DNA of 64,000 nucleotides, taken from positions 1 to 64,000 of the forward strand of contig JAHZIG010000008.1 of the NCBI GenBank assembly GCA_019419865.1, written 5' to 3'. The notes beneath the pieces were generated by a model. It had not been told where the DNA came from. It saw nothing but the letters and a program-made list of their open reading frames with translations, and did not search any database. Positions 1-8,149 of the stretch are shown here, one piece after another. The translations under genes were made by a program, and so were the position numbers. The stretch comes from Clostridiales bacterium. Its GTDB lineage: Bacteria > Bacillota > Clostridia > Monoglobales > Monoglobaceae. How positions within the stretch are numbered: position 1 is the first letter of the stretch; each line of letters starts with the position of its first letter.

Positions 1-62
1 TTGGTTAGAGCAACCGGCTCATAACCGGTAGGTCCGGGGTTCGAGTCCCTGAAGGCCCACCA
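1..62 (+). tRNA. tRNA-Met (CAT anticodon), 5' end outside window
   Basis: This is the 3' part of a tRNA. The anticodon stem ACCGG/CCGGT closes a loop CTCATAA with anticodon CAT. The T arm is CGGGG-TTCGAGT-CCCTG. The 3' acceptor strand is AAGGCCC, followed by discriminator A and an encoded CCA at 60-62. The 5' acceptor strand (expected GGGCCTT) and the start of the D arm lie before base 1. CAT could be initiator Met, elongator Met or lysidine-modified Ile2. The missing 5' end prevents a firm choice, but the ordinary D-loop and TTGGTTAGAGC lead favour elongator Met. Confidence 0.9.
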
Positions 63-66
63 TTTA

Positions 67-105
67 AACAAGATCGTCTCAAAAGGGCGGTCTTGTTCTT
101 TTTTT
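67..105 (+). terminator. intrinsic terminator after the tRNA
   Basis: A 12-bp stem (AACAAGATCGTC / GGCGGTCTTGTT, with G-U pairs) has a 7-nt loop and is followed by CTTTTTTT. It ends the tRNA transcript. Confidence 0.85.
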
Positions 106-334
106 AGTTATTTTACTTAAAACTTCCGCTTACTCACGATTCTTATTTCTCTTTACCGACATATAAGCTTCGCGTTTATTTGATCCAAAAATTATCGCTA
201 AACGCAAACTATTCTAATTCTATGAACCTCCCGTCAATTTTACCTGTTTATTGAAAAAATAATCTGCTTATGATATAATGCAGTTTGGAGATATTTTTCA
301 AAACATAAATAAAAAGAGTATACAGGAGGGAAAA

Positions 335-1207
335 ATGCGAAAATGTTTTAAATCTAAGCTCGGCGTCTTTATGGTTTTAGCGCTGGTCGTCGCCGCGGCG
401 GTCGCCGTATTTACCGGCTGCGAAATAACGTTTCCGACCGCGGGCAGTCTTCCGCCGGATTCGGTGCGCGTCCACTTTTTAGACGTGGGACAGGCCGACT
501 GCGAATTTATAGAACTTCCAAACGGACAGACCATGCTGATAGACGCCGGAGACAACGGTACTGAAGACGACGTTATCAGCTACATTAGCGCGCTGGGCTA
601 CGACGCTATCGATTACGTTGTCGCGACGCATCCGCACGCCGACCATATCGGCGGCATGGCGGAGATATTGGATCGTTTTGAGATAGGTAAAATATATATG
701 CCCAGGAAATCGCACACGTCCAAGACGTTTGAGGATATGCTCGAAGTCATGCAAAACAAAAACATACCCCTAAACGCGGCCGAGACGGGCGTTAGTATCG
801 TCTCGGACGGAGATCTGAACATATCTATTCTTTCGCCGTCCGACGTAAGCGGCTCCGACCTTAACAACGTATCCGCCGTTATAAAACTTGACTACGGCGA
901 AGCGTCGTTTTTATTCATGGGCGACGCGGAAGCCGAAATAGAGAGCGGGCTTTTAAACCAAGACATAGACGCGGATGTATTAAAGGTAGGTCATCACGGT
1001 TCCAATACCTCGTCGAGCGACGCCTTTATTGCCGCGGTCAGTCCGATACATGCGGTCATATCCTGCGGCGCGGATAACGATTACGGACATCCGTCGCCGG
1101 AGACGCTCGAAACTCTCGATAAGTACGGGGTTACCGTTCACCGCACCGACCTGGACGGAACTATAGTCGTAACCGGAGACAAGGGCGGCGATTATACTAT
1201 AGACTAA
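335..1207 (+). CDS. ComEC/Rec2-like metallo-beta-lactamase-fold lipoprotein
   Basis: The start is set at 335 because AGGAGGG lies 4 bases upstream; an in-frame ATG at 278 has no such site. The 290-residue product begins with a basic, hydrophobic signal sequence ending in a lipobox (VFTGC), so it is probably lipid-anchored outside the membrane. The rest is a metallo-beta-lactamase domain: LDVGQAD near the start, the metal motif THPHADHIGG, a later MGDAE, and VGHHGSNTSSS towards the end. This pattern is that of the C-terminal domain of ComEC and its stand-alone relatives. The family is hydrolytic and binds two metals. The substrate is unknown, although a nuclease or phosphodiesterase role is often proposed for relatives. 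No competence genes are adjacent. Confidence 0.85.
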   Translation: MRKCFKSKLGVFMVLALVVAAAVAVFTGCEITFPTAGSLPPDSVRVHFLDVGQADCEFIELPNGQTMLIDAGDNGTEDDVISYISALGYDAIDYVVATHPHADHIGGMAEILDRFEIGKIYMPRKSHTSKTFEDMLEVMQNKNIPLNAAETGVSIVSDGDLNISILSPSDVSGSDLNNVSAVIKLDYGEASFLFMGDAEAEIESGLLNQDIDADVLKVGHHGSNTSSSDAFIAAVSPIHAVISCGADNDYGHPSPETLETLDKYGVTVHRTDLDGTIVVTGDKGGDYTID

Positions 1208-1299
1208 ATCCTCAAGCGGATAGCGTATGTATAAAAGCTCTTATGCGGCGGTAATATAAATACCGCTTAAGATTTAATTTACGGATTGAAGGGATTTAT

Positions 1300-2178
1300 A
1301 TGTGGATAATAATGGCCGGGTTATCGGCGTTTTTTGCGGGCGTTACGGCGATCTTGGCGAAGTGCGGGATACGCAAGACGGATTCCGACGTCGCGACTGC
1401 GATCCGCACCGTCGTCGTTTTGATCTTTTCCTGGATCATGGTCGCCGTCGTTGGCTCGTTCGGCTCTATAACGTCTATCGCGCCGCGCTCCTTCGTCTTT
1501 CTGATCCTATCCGGCGCCGCGACCGGCGCGTCCAGGATCTGTTATTTTAAGGCCTTGTCGCTCGGCGATGTGAACAAGGTCGTGCCGGTCGATAAATCAA
1601 GCGTTATCTTAACGGTCTTATTCGCCATAATCGTACTCGGCGAGACGAATAACCTCGCCGCCAAACTTATCGGTACGGTCTTGATAGCGGCGGGAACGTT
1701 TTTGATGATCGAAAAAAAGGCCTCGGACGACGTCGATCCCACGGCCAAACAAAACCGGAGCTGGCTGATATACGCCGTACTGTCGGCGGTTTTCGCGGCT
1801 CTGACGTCCATACTCGCAAAGATCGGCATAGACGGCGTCGAATCGAACCTCGGAACGGCGGTGCGCACCTGCGTAGTTCTGGTCATGGCCTGGGGGATAG
1901 TCCTCTTCAGAGGCAAGGGGGCTCAGGCGAAGGCTATAGACCGCAGAGAGCTTTTGTTTATCATCCTTTCGGGTATAGCTACCGGCGCGTCCTGGCTCTG
2001 CTACTATTACGCGATCCAAAACGGCGTGGTCAGCGTCGTAGTTCCCATAGATAAGCTGAGCGTGATCGTGTCGATAGTATTCTCGTTCTTTGTATTTGGA
2101 GAAAGGCTGTCGAAGAAGGCTTTGCTGGGTCTTATCCTTATGATAGCTGGAACGCTGATCATGGCGGTATTCGCATAG
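1300..2178 (+). CDS. EamA/DMT-family transporter
   Basis: The 292-residue integral membrane protein is built from two similar halves. Each half starts with a helix followed by an LAK.GI segment (residues about 18-24 and 168-174) and carries an ILSGAATGASR/ILSGIATGASW motif followed by KALSLGDVNKVVPVDK or YAIQNGVVSVVVPIDK. This is the internal duplication of ten-helix drug/metabolite transporters. Start ATG 1300 has GAAGGGA upstream. The family exports or imports small metabolites; the substrate cannot be read from the sequence. It stands alone, 92 bases after the preceding lipoprotein gene, and is convergent with the merR-type gene. Confidence 0.88.
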   Translation: MWIIMAGLSAFFAGVTAILAKCGIRKTDSDVATAIRTVVVLIFSWIMVAVVGSFGSITSIAPRSFVFLILSGAATGASRICYFKALSLGDVNKVVPVDKSSVILTVLFAIIVLGETNNLAAKLIGTVLIAAGTFLMIEKKASDDVDPTAKQNRSWLIYAVLSAVFAALTSILAKIGIDGVESNLGTAVRTCVVLVMAWGIVLFRGKGAQAKAIDRRELLFIILSGIATGASWLCYYYAIQNGVVSVVVPIDKLSVIVSIVFSFFVFGERLSKKALLGLILMIAGTLIMAVFA

Positions 2179-2267
2179 ACCGCCGCGACATAAGCGGCGG
2201 GTTAGACCGTTTTAACCGTCTTAAGCGGAGGCGGCGACGCTCGGGATTTGTTATAAGCAAAATAAAT

Positions 2268-2301
2268 ACCGGAGGATACTCCCAAGCGAATATCCTCCGG
2301 T
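2268..2301. terminator. bidirectional terminator between convergent genes
   Basis: A perfect 11-bp stem, ACCGGAGGATA / TATCCTCCGGT, has a 12-nt loop. It lies between the ends of the EamA transporter (+) and the MerR gene (-). The minus strand continues with ATTTATTTTG, so it best serves the MerR transcript. Confidence 0.75.
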
Positions 2302-2319
2302 CGCTGCGTTTAAATCGTT

Positions 2320-2706
2320 TTAGATCGCCGACGCGCCGAGTTTGTGTTCGGCGTCGGCCATGGTTGAATTGTAGTTCTTTATCTTGTGATCCAATCTCTG
2401 AAGCGTCTCCTGCATATCGGCTATGCGCCGAGCCAGAAGGTCTCTTTGCTCCTTAAGTATCGCTATACGGTCGGCTTGAGTCCTATCGCCCTCTTTGACC
2501 AGGGCGACGTATGTTGCAAGGACCTCTACCGGTATCCCCGCGTCTCTCATACATTTGGCGAATCCGACCCAACCGCACGATTCTTCGTTGTAGTCGCGGA
2601 TCCCGCTCTTTGTACGCGGAACCGGAGGTATTAAGCCGACTCGCTCGTAATACCTGAGCGTATCCGTTGAAAGTCCATACTTTTTACTCACCTCGGCGAT
2701 CGTCAT
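2320..2706 (-). CDS. MerR-family transcriptional regulator
   Basis: The 128-residue protein has the MerR winged helix-turn-helix at its N-terminus (TIAEVSKKYGLSTDTLRYYE, then RVGLIPPVPRTKSGIRDY). A coiled-coil dimerisation region follows from about residue 75 (RTQADRIAILKEQRDLLARR). There is no cysteine cluster for metal sensing, which places it with the small-molecule or stress-type MerR proteins such as YhdM or AdhR relatives. About 350 bases upstream is a promoter with a 19-bp spacer containing a dyad, the form MerR proteins act on. A second such promoter lies in front of the DUF362 gene. Autoregulation plus control of that gene is inferred. Confidence 0.9.
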   Translation of the reverse strand: MTIAEVSKKYGLSTDTLRYYERVGLIPPVPRTKSGIRDYNEESCGWVGFAKCMRDAGIPVEVLATYVALVKEGDRTQADRIAILKEQRDLLARRIADMQETLQRLDHKIKNYNSTMADAEHKLGASAI

Positions 2707-2760
2707 ATTAATTCACCTCTTCTTCGCCTATCATATCGCATTCATACAATAACTAAGTAA

Positions 2761-2817
2761 AAAAAATACCCGGCAGCAGGTGTTAAGGGTTGGTTGGTTG
2801 CGTATAGACTGCCGGGT
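2761..2817 (-). terminator. terminator-like hairpin in the region upstream of merR
   Basis: On the minus strand a perfect 9-bp stem (ACCCGGCAG / CTGCCGGGT) encloses a 32-nt loop and is followed by ATTTTTT. It lies 55 bases before the MerR start codon. It could end a separate small RNA or act as an attenuator within the merR leader. Confidence 0.6.
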
Positions 2818-3052
2818 CTGGAGAGTTTTTTGTGTGTATAACCATGGATTTATACACATCTTATATATGTAAACACAGACGTCCTTTTTTTATTAAAGAA
2901 CGTGCGACTGTGTACGCTTAAATACCGAGTTGGTCGATCAAAATCAATCCTTACTGCGAGAACCAATCGCCGTCTTAGATCGATCGTTTCTATAGTCTTT
3001 AAATCTGCTTAAGCGAAGGTTCTTTAACCTCCTGTCTCATTCCTCATCTTCA
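2761..3052 (-). ncRNA. candidate ~290-nt leader or small RNA from the MerR-type promoter
   Basis: A strong promoter at 3058-3088 points leftwards, and the next gene in that direction (MerR) starts only at 2706. The ~290 bases from the promoter to the 2761-2817 hairpin contain no supported reading frame. An AGGAGG occurs near 3027-3032 but no ATG, GTG or TTG follows at a usable distance. A second hairpin, GTGTATAA / TTATACAC, is present around 2833-2856. I could not match it to 6S RNA, tmRNA, RNase P RNA or a known riboswitch. It may be a merR leader with an attenuator or an independent RNA. Confidence 0.4.
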
Positions 3053-3057
3053 ATAAA

Positions 3058-3088
3058 AGTATAACACTTAAAGTTAACTTTATGTCAA
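3058..3088 (-). promoter_or_regulatory. MerR-type promoter/operator (19-bp spacer with dyad)
   Basis: On the minus strand TTGACA (3083-3088) and TATACT (3058-3063) are separated by 19 bp. The spacer contains the palindrome AAAGTTAACTTT. Over-long spacers with a central dyad are the signature of promoters activated by MerR-family proteins through DNA twisting. It is closely similar to the site at 7904-7934. Confidence 0.75.
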
Positions 3089-3281
3089 TAGGTTATTTGA
3101 AAATTAAAAATTTGTTCACAATTTATATACATATTCGTAAAATATTTCTAACAGCCGCTCAAAGACGAGTATTATTTCCATATTTTAAATACGGCGGCGA
3201 GCGCAGACGCGGTTTCAATCCGCCGCGACATCGCCTTAGATCCGAGCCCGCCGTTCGCCCCAACTCAATAGCCGCGCAGGT

Positions 3282-4187
3282 TTAAGCTATCATATTAACT
3301 ATAAATCCGCTCAGAAGCGCGAACAACATCACAAAGGCCAGATACAGCAGGAAGTTCTTTATCCCGAGCACGATTTTCAGGGCGCCGAGGTTGGTTATCT
3401 TGGTAGCGGGGCCGGTTATCATAAACGCCGACGCGGAACCCATACTCATCCCGTCCGCAAGCCACTGCTGCAAAAGCGGTATCGTGCCGCCGCCGCAGGC
3501 GTAGAGCGGAACTCCTATAGTCGCGGCCATCAGCAGACCGAAGCCGCGGTTGTTCACAAACAGGCTCGCGAACGCGTCCGCCGGAACGTATCTTTGAAAC
3601 AGCGCCGACAGCAGAACGCCGACTAAGAACCAGGGTCCGGTCGCTTTAATGTTTCTGCCGATGTTTTTGATAAGCCTAAGCAGAGGATTGGGATCGACGT
3701 CCCGGCTCGCTCGCTCCGAAAAGCCCTCGAAGTTAAAGAAACGTTTATCCTTATAGAACGCCCTGACCAAAAGCCCGGCCGCTATCCCGCAGAGGAAGCA
3801 GGAGATAAACCTTACGCAAAGCGCGAAAGTACCGAGCGCGGCGCTGTATATGAGAAGCTGAGGATTCAGCAGAACCGAACTCATCATAAACGCCGCGAGG
3901 TAGTCGTCGCGCATCCCCTTTTGGGAAAAGGACGCCGCTATCGGGATGGTACCGTACATACAAAGCGGCGAGGCTATCCCTATAAGGCTCGCCGGAATGA
4001 TCCCGAACGCGCCGAGCCCTTTATCCTGTATCCAGATCATAAGAGAATTTATCTTTTGCTTTCCAAACACCGAGATAACAGAACCTATCAGTATGCCAAG
4101 CGCCCAGTATCCGACTATCTGCTGAAGCTGCACCTCGAAATAGTACCATATGTATATCAACTCGCGCTGAATCGTTTCCCAGATCAT
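3282..4187 (-). CDS. UPF0718/YraQ-type permease (DUF318)
   Basis: The 301-residue, roughly eight-helix membrane protein carries the paired conserved segments of this family: GIASPLCMYGTIPIAASF in the first half and GVPLYACGGGTIPLLQQWL with GPATKITNLGALK in the second. Related proteins have been linked to metal or metalloid export (for example the SO_0444 Cu/Zn group), but the substrate here is not known. It starts 26 bases after larC ends, on the same strand, so the two are probably co-transcribed. That suggests nickel or another metal, which is inference. GGGGATG precedes the ATG. Confidence 0.85.
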   Translation of the reverse strand: MIWETIQRELIYIWYYFEVQLQQIVGYWALGILIGSVISVFGKQKINSLMIWIQDKGLGAFGIIPASLIGIASPLCMYGTIPIAASFSQKGMRDDYLAAFMMSSVLLNPQLLIYSAALGTFALCVRFISCFLCGIAAGLLVRAFYKDKRFFNFEGFSERASRDVDPNPLLRLIKNIGRNIKATGPWFLVGVLLSALFQRYVPADAFASLFVNNRGFGLLMAATIGVPLYACGGGTIPLLQQWLADGMSMGSASAFMITGPATKITNLGALKIVLGIKNFLLYLAFVMLFALLSGFIVNMIA

Positions 4188-4213
4188 ATTACATCCCCGC
4201 TTTAAAGTTTTTC

Positions 4214-5593
4214 TTATATATCAGCAATGACCGATCGAAGTTTTTCTTCAATATCCGTAATGTCAAGCCCGTTTTCCACCGCCAGCCTTCTCAGGTCGTC
4301 GTACTCCGCCTTAAGCTTTGTTACGCCGTAACCGGACGATCTCTTTACCCTAACCTCTCCGTACTCGGTGTTTACGGTCTCCTCGGAGCGGCTCAGGCCG
4401 TATCTTCCGAGCCTTAGCTCGCGTATTCCGAGCGTCGTGGTATATTTAAATATCAGCCTTACCATATCGTCTTTGGTTCGTTCGTCGCAGAGAACGGTGA
4501 GAGCTATCCCGGGTCGGCCTTTTTTCATATATATCGGCGCGGTATACGCTTCGAGCGCTCCGCCTTCCAATAGCCGCTCTACCGCGAAACCCGCGCGTTC
4601 GCCGGTCATATCGTCCATGTTGCAGGAGAGCATGATAATATTGTCGGTCTTATCCTCGGTCTCGCCGAGCATAGCCCTGACCGCCGACAGTATCTCCACG
4701 CCGTCTTTGGTAAAAAAGCTGCGCTTTCCCATTCCGTAGCCTATCTTACTTACGCTCATGGCGCCTAAATCCGCGAATTCGTCGGTAAAATACTTGAGCA
4801 GAGCCGCCCCGGTCGGGGTGCAAAGTTCTCCCTGCACCGCGCCGCCGTAGGTCGGAACTCCTTGCAGGATATGCGCCGTCGCGGGCGCGGGAACCGGGAG
4901 AAGTCCGTGCGCGCATCTGACGCGTCCGGAGCCTACGTGGATCTTAGACGTTACTATCCTGTCCGGCTTAAGCTCGTCTATAAGCATGCAGACGCCGGTT
5001 ATGTCGGCTACCGCGTCCATCGCGCCCACCTCGTGGAAGTGTATTTGCTCGACGCTCCGCCCGTGCGCCCGGCTCTCCGCCTCGGCTATCAGGTTATATA
5101 CCGCGAGAACGTCGGCTTTGATCTTGTCGGATATTCCGAGCCCGTTTATAACTCCGCGTATCTCGTCCATCCCCGTGTGGCTGTGACCACCGTGCTCGTG
5201 GCCATGACCGTGTTCATGATCGTGATCGTGATCGTGATCGTGCCCGTGGCCATGCTCGTTCCCATGACCGTGTTCATGATCGCGTTCGTGGATATGGCTG
5301 TGGTCGCGGTTATGCTCGTGATCGTTGTTGTGATCGTGGTTGCGGTTATGATCATGCTCATGGCTGAGCTCGTACATATGCTCGTCTTCCTCGACGCCGC
5401 CTACGAGCACGTCCACGCCGGTTCCCTGTATGCCGCATTTTAAGACCTTGCGTCTTACGACCTTTACGTCGGGTATGCCTATATTGTTAAGTCTTTCGAT
5501 AAACCCGTCCGGCTCGGGACAAAGCTCGAGCAGCGCGGACATAAGCATATCGCCCGCGGCGCCCATGTTACATTCAAAATACAGCGTTTTCAT
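4214..5593 (-). CDS. larC: LarC, nickel-pincer cofactor biosynthesis (nickel insertion)
   Basis: LarC inserts nickel into the pyridinium-3,5-bisthiocarboxylic acid mononucleotide precursor to make the nickel-pincer cofactor of lactate racemase and related racemases/epimerases. The 459-residue protein begins MKTLYFECNMGAAGDMLMSA, typical of the family, and has FHEVGAMDAVADITG in the middle and LSCNMDDMTGE in the second half. Residues about 72-142 are an extreme His/Asp/Gly/Asn tract, presumably a metal store or chaperone arm. LarC is one continuous frame here, whereas in Lactobacillus plantarum it is made by frameshifting as LarC1/LarC2. No larA, larB or larE lies in the window. AGGAGGAGAAGGT precedes the ATG. 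Confidence 0.93.
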   Translation of the reverse strand: MKTLYFECNMGAAGDMLMSALLELCPEPDGFIERLNNIGIPDVKVVRRKVLKCGIQGTGVDVLVGGVEEDEHMYELSHEHDHNRNHDHNNDHEHNRDHSHIHERDHEHGHGNEHGHGHDHDHDHDHEHGHGHEHGGHSHTGMDEIRGVINGLGISDKIKADVLAVYNLIAEAESRAHGRSVEQIHFHEVGAMDAVADITGVCMLIDELKPDRIVTSKIHVGSGRVRCAHGLLPVPAPATAHILQGVPTYGGAVQGELCTPTGAALLKYFTDEFADLGAMSVSKIGYGMGKRSFFTKDGVEILSAVRAMLGETEDKTDNIIMLSCNMDDMTGERAGFAVERLLEGGALEAYTAPIYMKKGRPGIALTVLCDERTKDDMVRLIFKYTTTLGIRELRLGRYGLSRSEETVNTEYGEVRVKRSSGYGVTKLKAEYDDLRRLAVENGLDITDIEEKLRSVIADI

Positions 5594-6195
5594 ACCTTCT
5601 CCTCCTGCCCTATTATCGTCTATTATTCAGTATCCAAACCGGATATAGCTCCGGCCTTAAAGTGTGCGGCGCGATAAATCAGCCCGTATCGAGCTATATT
5701 ACGCCGCGCCCGCCATTAATTTTAAAATTGATATATTATTTATCGCCTTGATTCCCGGCGCAAAATACCGTCTTCTTCCTAATCGCTCGGCTGTCTAAAG
5801 TTAAATTATTTCACAAAAAGCGGTTCCGCATAGCAGAGCCGCTTAAGTTAACCGCTTTAATAAACGCAAGCCGCCTAAATCGCCGGACGGCGGATCTTTA
5901 ATAGTAGAAAGGCCGGCGCCGATCGACGCTCGATTTAATCCCCCGCGCCGAGAAGCGCGCTGCCGCGGCCGCTCGGCGATCTATACGTCGATCGCGCCGA
6001 TTAATAAAAAACTATAGGATTATCGTATGCAGTGAAGCGGATCCTCCGTCCGGCTCGAGGCGGCGTGGACGTATCCGATATACGGTATTACGCCGCTTTA
6101 TTTTTTATATACGTCCGCGCCTTAAAAGCTGTTGCGCTTTTTTAGACCCGCATTAGTTTATTACGCCGTGCGGGATATATTTAGTATCATACGGC
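5594..6195. other. gene-free stretch with several hairpins
   Basis: No reading frame here is supported. The stretch separates the larC start from the end of the DUF362 gene. It contains a minus-strand terminator-like hairpin at about 5816-5842 (AAGCGG / CCGCTT followed by TTTGTG). It also has a plus-strand one at about 6060-6110 (GCGGCGT / ACGCCGC followed by TTTATTTTTT) that has no plus-strand gene in front of it. Another minus-strand stem near 6005-6035 ends in TTTTTTATTAA and is a plausible end for the DUF362 transcript. Confidence 0.5.
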
Positions 6196-7629
6196 TCAGC
6201 CGTCAATACTTACCAGGTTGTATTCGCGGCTGCCGAGACCTATCTCCGCCGCGTGTTCTAAGGTGTGGAGCCCGTTCCGGCTCTCTATTCTCTCTACGAG
6301 CGACGCTCCGTCGCCGTCCGCCTGAGCGTATACCAGATCGATACAAGCCTGATCGAGCGCTACTGGATCGGTCGACGCGAGTATGCCTATATCGTGCATA
6401 TCCGGCTCCGCGGGATTACCGTCGCAGTCGCAGTCTACCGAAAGATTATTCATCACGTTTACGTATACGATCTTTCCGTCCATGTAATCGATAACGGCGC
6501 TCGTCGCCTCGGCCATCGATTCAAGGAATCTATCCTGATCGCCGCCCCAGGGGCTGTCCATCGACGTTCCGCCCGAATGTATCCAACTCTTGCCCTCTCT
6601 TGAGGCGACGCCTATCGACATATTCTTTATCGCGCCGCCGAAACCCGCCATCGCGTGGCCCTTGAAATGCGAAAGGGTTATCATCGAGTCACAGTTTGCA
6701 AGATGCGTTCCGACGAAGTTCTCCGTGAGGACGGTTCCGCCGGTCACCGGGATAGACATATACCCTTCTTCGTCCATTATGTCCACGTTCGCGATCGCGG
6801 TAAAGCCGTGATCCTCGGCCACCTGTCTGTGCATCGCCGTACTGCTTCTTGAGCCGCCGTACGCGGTGTTGCACTCGACTATGGTTCCGTTTACAGACTG
6901 AACCAGATCCTTGATCAAATTCGGGTCGAGGTAGTTGCTCGCCGGAGGTTCTCCCGTGGACAGCTTTATCGCGACGTTACCTTCCGGAGTAAATCCGAGC
7001 ATATTATAAACGTTCACAAGCGACTCCGGCGTGATCTCGCCGGTCATATATACCGTGGGCGCCTGCTCGGACGTTTGCGGAGCCGTCGTAGCCGCGTTCT
7101 CAGATCCCGAGCCTTCGTCGCCGGGTATGGTTATCGTCACGGTCCGAGCGCTCTCGTCCCAGTTTACCGAAAACTCAAAGCTCTCGGCTATATACCTTAT
7201 CGGCAGCATCGTGCGGTCGTTTATCGTAGTCGGCGCTACGTCGAGAGTCGAAGCCGCGTCGTTTAGGTACGCGGTGGCGCTGTCGATCACGAGCCTTATA
7301 ACGTCCCCGTTATAGGTCAGCGTAACTTGCTGAGCCGCGTCGTCCCATTCCACTTCTCCGCCCGCCGCCTCGATTATCGCGCGTATCGGAACGAGCGTCC
7401 TGTCTCCAATTATCAGCGGAGTCGTTCCGCGGCCGGGATCGATCTCGGTCTCCTCGCCGTTTACGGTCATGATCGGGTTGTCGATCTGAAGTACGATAAC
7501 CGTCTCGCCAGCCGCGAAAGCGTCCTCGGTCCTGCTGTTGTAGACAGCTATCCCCGCGAATACGGCGCAAACCATAACTATCGCGACGACAAAGGCGACG
7601 CCTTTTTTAAAATTTACCGTCTTTTGCAT
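6196..7629 (-). CDS. secreted protein: stalk-type (copper amine oxidase N-like) domain plus DUF362
   Basis: The 477-residue protein has a signal peptide or anchor (hydrophobic residues about 10-28). Residues about 45-170 form a stalk domain of the copper amine oxidase N-terminal type with paired motifs DRTLVPIRAIIEAAGG and DRTMLPIRYIAESF. A short Ser/Thr/Glu linker follows, then a DUF362 domain (about 200-477) with SHFKGHAMAGFGGAIKNMSI and ASTDPVALDQAC. DUF362 often accompanies ferredoxin clusters, but no CxxCxxC motif is present here. The stalk domain suggests attachment in the cell envelope. Its role is unknown. A MerR-type promoter lies about 275 bases upstream, leaving a long untranslated leader. 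Confidence 0.85.
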   Translation of the reverse strand: MQKTVNFKKGVAFVVAIVMVCAVFAGIAVYNSRTEDAFAAGETVIVLQIDNPIMTVNGEETEIDPGRGTTPLIIGDRTLVPIRAIIEAAGGEVEWDDAAQQVTLTYNGDVIRLVIDSATAYLNDAASTLDVAPTTINDRTMLPIRYIAESFEFSVNWDESARTVTITIPGDEGSGSENAATTAPQTSEQAPTVYMTGEITPESLVNVYNMLGFTPEGNVAIKLSTGEPPASNYLDPNLIKDLVQSVNGTIVECNTAYGGSRSSTAMHRQVAEDHGFTAIANVDIMDEEGYMSIPVTGGTVLTENFVGTHLANCDSMITLSHFKGHAMAGFGGAIKNMSIGVASREGKSWIHSGGTSMDSPWGGDQDRFLESMAEATSAVIDYMDGKIVYVNVMNNLSVDCDCDGNPAEPDMHDIGILASTDPVALDQACIDLVYAQADGDGASLVERIESRNGLHTLEHAAEIGLGSREYNLVSIDG

Positions 7630-7903
7630 TTTTTTAGCCTCCTTAAGTTTTATTTTTGCTTTATGAAAATATATATCATCATCGACCGCGCAAGCTTACG
7701 CCGGTCGATTGAATCCTATCTTTAGCATAAATTAAACGAAGCGTAAAATGACGCGTTTAACGCGGGATTCTCCCGCCGCGGCTCGTCGTCCGAACTATCG
7801 GCGCTCCCTTAACAAAATATTTCCGTTCGGCGCGGAGCAAATCAGCGCGTCTTTGCAAATAATTTAATAAGATATTTCCGCCCGATCTTATTATCTTAGT
7901 TCA

Positions 7904-7934
7904 AATATAGCGCTTGAAGTTCACTTCATGTCAA
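7904..7934 (-). promoter_or_regulatory. second MerR-type promoter/operator
   Basis: On the minus strand TTGACA (7929-7934) and TATATT (7904-7909) are 19 bp apart, with the dyad GAAGTGAACTTC in the spacer. Layout and sequence (TTGACATGAAGTGAACTTCAAG) closely match the site upstream of the MerR gene (TTGACATAAAGTTAACTTTAAG). It probably drives the DUF362 gene under MerR control. The 7630-7903 leader has no supported gene. Confidence 0.75.
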
Positions 7935-8053
7935 GGGCTGATATAAAAGTTTAAAGTTTGTTCATATTTTCAAGACCGCGATTTTTTAATAAACAGGGTT
8001 TCATATCATACGCATATATGCATTTCAATATCTTATCAACTACGCGCTTAAAC

Positions 8054-8105
8054 AAAAAAAGAGCTTTGAACGTCCGTCTCAAGCGAACCGTTTCCGCAAA
8101 GCTCT
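8054..8105 (-). terminator. terminator of the dpaAB operon
   Basis: On the minus strand AGAGCTTTG pairs with CAAAGCTCT across a 28-nt loop and is followed by TTTTTTT. It lies 45 bases after the dpaB stop codon. Confidence 0.8.
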
Positions 8106-8149
8106 CCTATATTTAATTAAATCGCGCTCTTTTGCCGCATAAGCGTTCT

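Noticed and set aside
3082..3285. 67-codon plus-strand frame in the merR-permease gap
   Set aside because: No ribosome site; it starts inside the -35 region of the MerR-type promoter.
5146..5361. Repetitive GATCGTGATCGTG tract in larC as an independent DNA repeat
   Set aside because: It is in frame and encodes the His/Asp-rich arm of LarC; no frameshift is present.
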